A stretch of DNA of 64,000 nucleotides from Bacteroidota bacterium (lineage in GTDB: Bacteria; Bacteroidota; Bacteroidia; UBA4408). The notes under the pieces are model-generated. The model had not been told where the DNA came from, did not search any database, and saw only the letters and a list, made by a program, of their open reading frames with translations. Below, piece by piece: positions 59,642 through 64,000 of this stretch. The position numbers and the translations under genes were made by a program. The stretch is from positions 248,001 through 312,000 of the forward strand of contig CAUJCU010000017.1 of NCBI GenBank assembly GCA_963169745.1. Direction: 5' to 3'. Numbering within the stretch: position 1 is the first letter of the stretch; each line of letters begins with the position of its first letter.

Positions 59642-60047
59642 ACGTCAAAAAAAACACCTTCATTTGAGCAGAAGGTACCATACATTTTTCTCTTTTCCCA
59701 AACCATCGGTAACGATTTCGTGCTATTATATCATACCCTTTATCTCTAATGAAACGCGGAAGAAAAATTAATGGATAAAACAAAGGCCAAAGTCCTTTTA
59801 AATATATACTTAAACGCAATGCACCTGAACTTTTTAAATATACTTTATTGTTATCAATAAAAACCAAAGAGTTATCAAAATTAGTCTTCAATTGGTATTT
59901 AACTAACAATGCTTTTCCAATGTCTGATTGTAAAGGGGCGTACCTGATTTGTTTTCTTTTGTCTCTTTTTATTATAAAGATAACAACGCTGTTACATAGG
60001 TTGCAAATTCCGTCAAATAAAAGTATGGTATGTTTTTGGTTAGACAT
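59625..60047 (-). CDS. DCC family thiol-disulfide oxidoreductase (DUF393)
   Basis: The ATG at 60047 (MSNQKHTILLFDGICNLCNS) is preferred. An upstream ATG at 60122 lies within the cyanophycinase gene and adds unrelated residues. Family hallmark: LFDGICNLCNSVVIFIIKRD, with the catalytic CxxC. LRLSIYLKGLWPLFYPL and YDIIARNRYRWFGK follow; the usual closing C-x-x-P appears as KCMVPS. About 140 aa. DCC proteins are thioredoxin-like with uncertain partners. Its start overlaps the cyanophycinase end by 8 bp and its end overlaps the subtilase start by 17 bp, so the three are coupled. Confidence 0.9.
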   Translation of the reverse strand: MSNQKHTILLFDGICNLCNSVVIFIIKRDKRKQIRYAPLQSDIGKALLVKYQLKTNFDNSLVFIDNNKVYLKSSGALRLSIYLKGLWPLFYPLIFLPRFIRDKGYDIIARNRYRWFGKREKCMVPSAQMKVFFLTYEYEI

Positions 60048-60912
60048 GTGCCTTTTTAAATTCTGAAAAAAATTTACGTTGGCGAACTTGATAATGATTT
60101 CCTTTTGCCATGATATGTACAATCATATTTTCGATAGAAAGGGGAGTTCCCTCTTCTATATCAGCAATATTTGTATGTTTTATTTGATGACCATCAAAAA
60201 TAATAATTAAACCCGAACCTATAGCCTCCAGGTCATTACCATTGGTTACTAAAACCCCTGTATCTTCACCCAAACCTATACCAATGCAGCCCGGATTTCC
60301 GGCAACAGCCTGAGCCAAACGGCCAAAACGCCCGCGCTTAACAAAATGTGAATCAATAATTACGTTCTGTAAAAAACCTAAACCTGTAGTAATTTTAACT
60401 TCACCCTTGAGTAATGATTCAGTGCTGCTTCCTTGATAAATCATGGTATTACTCATAGCCATTGCCCCGGCACTTGTACCGGCTATTACAAAATTTTCAT
60501 TTTTATAACGCTCATGCAAAATGCTTAGTATCTCCGTTCCGCCAAAAATCATACTCAAGCGTAATTGATTACCTCCTGTAAACATTACTCCATCGCATTT
60601 TCTTATACGTTCAATATAATCTTGATTTAAACAATCTTCTCGTTTTTTTATATGCATTAAGCCAACATTGGTAGCTCCCAGTTTAGCAAAGGCTTCGGTA
60701 TAGTTTTCACCAACCTCTTCGGGTATCATACTGGCCGATGTGATAACCTCTATTCGGGATTCTTTATCGTTTTCAAGCTCTTTTAATATCCTTTTTAAGA
60801 TACCGGATTCAAAGAAATCGAGATAGTTTTTTTGAGTAAAGTTCTTCTCAATATCTGTCCCTTTATCTTCATTGCCCCCCACCGAAATAAGTTTGCCTTT
60901 AGGAATTTCCAT
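60040..60912 (-). CDS. cphB: Cyanophycinase
   Basis: 290 aa S51-type serine exopeptidase that cuts cyanophycin (poly-Asp with Arg side chains) into beta-Asp-Arg. Seen are GKLISVGGNEDKGTD, MFTGGNQLRL, the nucleophile S147 in VIAGTSAGAMAMS, the GLGFL...VIIDSHFVKRGRFGRL region, and GIGLGEDTGVLV. No cyanophycin synthetase (cphA) or isoaspartyl dipeptidase is in the window. The lack of a signal peptide fits intracellular storage polymer. It is the first gene of the minus-strand unit and has a good promoter 24 nt upstream. Confidence 0.94.
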   Translation of the reverse strand: MEIPKGKLISVGGNEDKGTDIEKNFTQKNYLDFFESGILKRILKELENDKESRIEVITSASMIPEEVGENYTEAFAKLGATNVGLMHIKKREDCLNQDYIERIRKCDGVMFTGGNQLRLSMIFGGTEILSILHERYKNENFVIAGTSAGAMAMSNTMIYQGSSTESLLKGEVKITTGLGFLQNVIIDSHFVKRGRFGRLAQAVAGNPGCIGIGLGEDTGVLVTNGNDLEAIGSGLIIIFDGHQIKHTNIADIEEGTPLSIENMIVHIMAKGNHYQVRQRKFFSEFKKAHV

Positions 60913-60935
60913 AATTTTTTATTACATTTTTAAAT

Positions 60936-60968
60936 CAAAGATAATATGGTGTATTATGATTATACAAA
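60936..60968 (-). promoter_or_regulatory. Bacteroidota-type promoter of the cphB-led eight-gene unit
   Basis: Minus strand: TTTG (60965-60968), 21 nt, TATCTTTG (60936-60943). Both boxes match the consensus exactly. The start of transcription would fall near 60929, about 17 nt before the cphB ATG. Confidence 0.7.
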
Positions 60969-61063
60969 TAGAAATATCAAAAGTAAAATGTTAGTAACTC
61001 CATATGTTTAAGTTTATAACATTTATTGTGTAGTTTGATTTTAACTAATTATTGTATAATGTG

Positions 61064-61071
61064 TATATTTG
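61064..61071 (+). promoter_or_regulatory. Possible -7 box (TATATTTG) for the M20 peptidase
   Basis: Exact TAnnTTTG, 84 nt before the ATG. A TTTG lies 26 nt upstream, longer than usual, so the call is tentative. Confidence 0.4.
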
Positions 61072-61155
61072 AGCGTGTTTCATTATAAACTTTTGCAAAG
61101 TTTAATTTAGGATTGAAGTTTATACTTCTCCTATAAAAATTGTTCTATATCTTAT

Positions 61156-62622
61156 ATGTTTTTTTTTGATTTTAAGAAGTGTTTATTATTAATTGTTTGG
61201 TTAATTGGTACAAACTTGTACACCAGAGCACAAAACAATCAATTTTCAGATAAAGAATGGCCTCAGGAAACCAACAACATTGCCGCTTCACTAATTCGAT
61301 ATCGTTCTTTTTCGGGAAAAGAAAAAGCAGCTATGGAATATTTAAAACAGAAGGCTTTAGATATGCAACTTCAAGTTCAGCAATGGGACGCTTCAATAGA
61401 TAACGTCAATTTAGCTGTATCTGTTTTTCCTTTGAATCAAAAAAAGCCCAATATTATTTTATTATCACATATTGATGTGGTAAATGCTACAGATAGTATA
61501 GAATGGCGAAAACCTCCTTTTAGCGGGCTTGTTGAGGAAGATACCTTGTGGGGCCGAGGGGCACTGGATATGAAAGGGATCGCAGCCATGCAATTAATGG
61601 CAGTAAAACTTATGGCTGATGACTTCAAGAAAAATTATAAAGACTGGAATCTGACTGTTTTATTTGTTGGCGATGAAGAAGCTGGAGGTAAAAATGGAGG
61701 CGATTTTATCACTAAAAATTATTTAGATTCTTTAAATCCTTTGATAGTTTTAGGAGAAGGAGGTGGAGGCTTTTCAGAAATTTTACCATCAAAACCGGGG
61801 AAGCAGGTTTTTTTTGTTTCACAAAGTGAAAAAAGAAGTTTATGGATTAAGCTTAGTATCAACCACAAGGTTCGAGCACACTCATCGGTACCCAGTAGTG
61901 AAACTGCTAATAAAATTTTGATGCGTGCTGTTTCGCGCATTGAGGATGAACCCCCAATAATAATTTTTGATAAGACAACAAAAAAAATGTTTCAGGATTT
62001 AGGGAAACTAAATGGAGGTATTAAAGGCTGGGTGCTTAGTCATATAAACTCTTATCCTATCCGCCCTTTTAGAAGGAGTATTTTGCAACGTAATCCTTTT
62101 TTGCTGTCGTTGGTAACCAATACCTACCAATTTACACGTTTTGAAAACTCTGAACTGCCTCCCAATGTAATTCCCAATAAGGCCAGTGTTTATTATGATT
62201 GTCGTTTATTACCGGGCGTAAAAACAGATCGTTTTATTAGGCGTTTGAAAATAAAAATCCGAAACCCTAAAATTAAAATAAGTATTGAGGACCAATCACC
62301 CGAAAATCCAACAACACAAAACCCTTTATTATTTAAAGCCCTTCAAACAGCCCTTCAAGAGCAGTATAAAGAGTGCAGCGTTATACCGGTATTGTTTCCA
62401 GCCACTACCGACAACAGCTTTTTTAGAGCATACGGCATTCCTGCCTACGGTATTTTGCCTATTTTATTAAATAACGAAATGGTAGATAGTGTGCACGGTA
62501 TCAATGAGTATATTCCGCTAAAAAATCTACATCAGGGGGTTGAGGCCTATTGTACAATAATCAAAAAAATACTGCATCAAGTTTCAACTCATGAAATTGG
62601 TTCCGGTGTAAAAACAAACTAA
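61156..62622 (+). CDS. Exported M20 family metallopeptidase
   Basis: 488 aa. Signal peptide about 1-25 (ending LYTRAQ). Dinuclear zinc site: LLSHIDVV with the first His, GRGALDMKGIAAM with the bridging Asp, VGDEEAGGKNG with the Glu general base and ligand, and LGEGGGG. A dimerisation/lid domain (about 225-390) includes KVRAHSSVPSSETA. Near the end VFPATTDNSFFR and DSVHGINEYIP supply the last His ligand. Closest by eye to the M20 carboxypeptidase PM20D1/CPS1-like group. The substrate is probably small peptides or N-acyl amino acids. It converges with yraN (4-bp gap). Confidence 0.92.
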   Translation: MFFFDFKKCLLLIVWLIGTNLYTRAQNNQFSDKEWPQETNNIAASLIRYRSFSGKEKAAMEYLKQKALDMQLQVQQWDASIDNVNLAVSVFPLNQKKPNIILLSHIDVVNATDSIEWRKPPFSGLVEEDTLWGRGALDMKGIAAMQLMAVKLMADDFKKNYKDWNLTVLFVGDEEAGGKNGGDFITKNYLDSLNPLIVLGEGGGGFSEILPSKPGKQVFFVSQSEKRSLWIKLSINHKVRAHSSVPSSETANKILMRAVSRIEDEPPIIIFDKTTKKMFQDLGKLNGGIKGWVLSHINSYPIRPFRRSILQRNPFLLSLVTNTYQFTRFENSELPPNVIPNKASVYYDCRLLPGVKTDRFIRRLKIKIRNPKIKISIEDQSPENPTTQNPLLFKALQTALQEQYKECSVIPVLFPATTDNSFFRAYGIPAYGILPILLNNEMVDSVHGINEYIPLKNLHQGVEAYCTIIKKILHQVSTHEIGSGVKTN

Positions 62623-62626
62623 ATCA

Positions 62627-62977
62627 CTAAAAGGCATTCTCAATATGTTTTATTTGAAAAGTATGTTCAGCGTATAGAATGGCAACAATTTCAAACTTAA
62701 TTTCTTGCTCAATAGCATTTAATTCGCAGTATGCCTCAGCAGCCTCAGCAAAGAGTTGTTGCTTTCTTACACTTACAGCTTCTTCTGGTTTTATTATGCT
62801 ACCCCATGTTCGTGTTTTAACTTCAATAAAAATAATACATTGATTAAATGAAGCAATAATATCTACCTCGGCCTTTTCCCAACGCCAGTTCGTTTCTAAA
62901 ATAGAATATTGCTTTTCTTTTAAAAAATTCAAAGCCAGTTCTTCACCTCTTTTACCGAGTTCATTGTGTTTGGCCAT
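62627..62977 (-). CDS. yraN: YraN/UPF0102 family nuclease-fold protein
   Basis: 116 aa. GKRGEELALNFLKEKQYSILETNWRW is the family start. AEVDIIASFNQCIIFIEVKTR gives the D...ExK core of the restriction-endonuclease-like (Holliday-junction-resolvase-type) fold. The ending FEIVAILYAEHTFQIKHIENAF is typical. All the metal-binding positions are kept, but the biological role of YraN remains unsettled. It begins 1 bp after the LD-carboxypeptidase stop and is therefore co-transcribed. Confidence 0.95.
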   Translation of the reverse strand: MAKHNELGKRGEELALNFLKEKQYSILETNWRWEKAEVDIIASFNQCIIFIEVKTRTWGSIIKPEEAVSVRKQQLFAEAAEAYCELNAIEQEIKFEIVAILYAEHTFQIKHIENAF

Positions 62978-62978
62978 T

Positions 62979-63884
62979 TTAATACTCTAAATGAACTGTG
63001 TTTTCTGTTACTTTAAATGCCGCTTTAACACCTAAGGGCAATGCCTTGTTTTGGGTAATATGGCCAGCAGGAAAATCAAAGCAAATCGGGTATTTTTTTT
63101 CTTTTAAGTGAAAAGAAATAATTTCTTGTGCGTTTTGCCCAAAGGGAATAACATTATCTTTCATATCACTCATACCACCCACAATTAAACCGGCAAGATG
63201 ATCAAATTTTCCGGCACGTTTCAAACTCAGTATCATTCTATCAATATGATATAAATACTCATCCAAATCTTCTATAAACAAAATTTTTCCTTTGGTATTA
63301 ATATCAGTTTTGCTCCCTTGGAGTGCATAAAGTAGCGATAAGTTACCCCCTATTACAGGAGCAAAACCTTTGCCTGTTTTAAAAAGTTTTTTATTTTCTG
63401 ATTGTTCGTAGCTGTATGAAAAAAGTGTTGGTTTACCTATTAAAACATTAAAAAGCGATTGAGTTGCTGTTTTGTCAACTGCAAAATTCAAAGGCATTGT
63501 AGCATGCAAAGAGGCTATATTTTGAGTCAACAAGGCACTGTGCAAAACAGTAACATCACTATACCCCACAATCCATTTAGGGTACTTTTTCATATTTGTC
63601 CAGTTAATGTTATCTACAATACGCATATTACCGTAGCCTCCGCGAGCTATTAAAATAGCCTTAACCTCTTTATGATCTATAAGTTGCTGAATATCGCTAA
63701 GTCTTTGTTTATCATTTCCGGCAAATTGATTATCCTGCGCATAAAGATTATTACTTAAAAGAACACGAAACCCTTGAAACTCGATATTTTTTATAGCCAA
63801 TTGCATTTCATCAGCTGAAATTTTTCGAGCAGTAGCAGCTATTCCAATTAAATCACCTTTTTTTAGGAAAGGAGGTAAAAGCAT
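62979..63884 (-). CDS. S66 LD-carboxypeptidase (LdcA-like)
   Basis: 301 aa serine carboxypeptidase that removes the terminal D-Ala from murein tetrapeptides during cell-wall recycling. Visible are GDLIGIAATARKIS, ILIARGGYGNMRIVDNI, the nucleophile Ser in VGYSDVTVLHSALL, and GGNLSLLYALQGS. The Glu of the triad is in LFIEDLDEYLYHIDRM and the His near FPAGHITQNKALPLG. No signal peptide, as expected for the cytoplasmic enzyme. yraN follows 1 bp downstream. Confidence 0.95.
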   Translation of the reverse strand: MLLPPFLKKGDLIGIAATARKISADEMQLAIKNIEFQGFRVLLSNNLYAQDNQFAGNDKQRLSDIQQLIDHKEVKAILIARGGYGNMRIVDNINWTNMKKYPKWIVGYSDVTVLHSALLTQNIASLHATMPLNFAVDKTATQSLFNVLIGKPTLFSYSYEQSENKKLFKTGKGFAPVIGGNLSLLYALQGSKTDINTKGKILFIEDLDEYLYHIDRMILSLKRAGKFDHLAGLIVGGMSDMKDNVIPFGQNAQEIISFHLKEKKYPICFDFPAGHITQNKALPLGVKAAFKVTENTVHLEY

Positions 63885-64000
63885 TATCTGTTATATTTGC
63901 GTGCTAAATTAAAAACTTTTAAAAAAAACCGACACTTATAATACAGTAAAAGTTAACAGGTGTCTATTAATAAGAAATACCATGGGGCATTCAAAATATA
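63885..64000. other. Upstream region of a possible rightward gene
   Basis: Contains TATATTTG (63892-63899) on the plus strand, an exact -7 match without a -33 partner. An ATG at 63982 reads MGHSKY to the window edge. Too little remains to call a gene. Confidence 0.3.

Noticed and set aside
1-64000. CRISPR array, rRNA, tRNA, prophage or transposase genes
   Set aside because: Scanned by eye for regular spaced repeats, conserved RNA gene ends and element proteins; none found. Short tRNAs could still be missed without a dedicated search.

Overview
This 64-kb window comes from an AT-rich member of the Bacteroidota. Four kinds of evidence support this. Three large secreted proteins end in, or run into, type IX secretion (T9SS) type A sorting domains. 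The primary sigma factor is the short (287 aa) Bacteroidota form. Several gene starts have the phylum-specific promoter pattern TTTG-N19-21-TAnnTTTG. Families largely confined to the phylum are present (DoxX plus thioredoxin-like fusion, DUF3127, BT-type acyltransferase). lpxB and waaA indicate a lipid A/Kdo outer membrane, and mqnD points to menaquinone made through futalosine. I saw no rRNA, tRNA, CRISPR array, transposase, integrase of an element, or phage gene. The window looks like ordinary chromosome with two small repeat-bearing accessory spots.

Layout. 1-6.5 kb (minus strand): a T9SS protein cut by the window edge, a DUF2130 coiled-coil protein, a lone oligopeptide-type ABC permease paired with a DoxX protein, and rpoD. 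6.5-7.5 kb: a gene-free kilobase holding structured repeats. 7.5-12.2 kb (minus): a small membrane protein, a GNAT acetyltransferase and dnaE. 12.5-15.1 kb: hsp20 and a secreted M43 metalloprotease facing each other across a perfect 42-bp palindrome. 15.4-18.9 kb (plus): surE, a membrane protein, lpxB and a SpoIID-like protein. 19.1-24.7 kb (plus): a TPR/caspase-like protein followed 2 bp later by a propeller-transmembrane-SpoIIE phosphatase. 24.7-28.7 kb (minus): TPR protein, phosphosulfolactate synthase, rhodanese, DedA, aroE. 28.9-35.8 kb (minus): a double D-Ala-D-Ala ligase, a PASTA protein, a T9SS protein, and a nicotinamide riboside transporter/kinase pair.

35.9-42.3 kb: rdgB, a cyclophilin-FKBP fusion, waaA, a flavin reductase, a DUF3127 protein with an SSB-like tail, and mqnD. 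42.8-50.3 kb (plus): an M1 aminopeptidase lipoprotein, an Mrp/ApbC ATPase, an AsmA-like protein, apaG and an acyltransferase. 50.3-53.9 kb: a second repeat spot, an OmpA-like protein, an L,D-transpeptidase gene broken by one in-frame stop, and a PlsC-like acyltransferase. 54.0-60.9 kb (minus): eight close-packed genes (cyanophycinase, DCC thiol oxidoreductase, subtilase, barrel protein, xerD, WD40, trmH, barrel protein) behind one good promoter. 61.2-63.9 kb: an M20 peptidase, yraN and an S66 LD-carboxypeptidase.

The strongest candidates for something new are four. First, the secreted TPR/caspase plus membrane SpoIIE-phosphatase gene pair. Second, the 912-aa tandem Ddl. Third, a two-part dispersed repeat family (called A and B here) shared by the 7-kb and 50-kb accessory spots. 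Fourth, the phosphosulfolactate synthase-rhodanese pair. All functional statements rest on motif recognition by eye. No database search or structure prediction was run.
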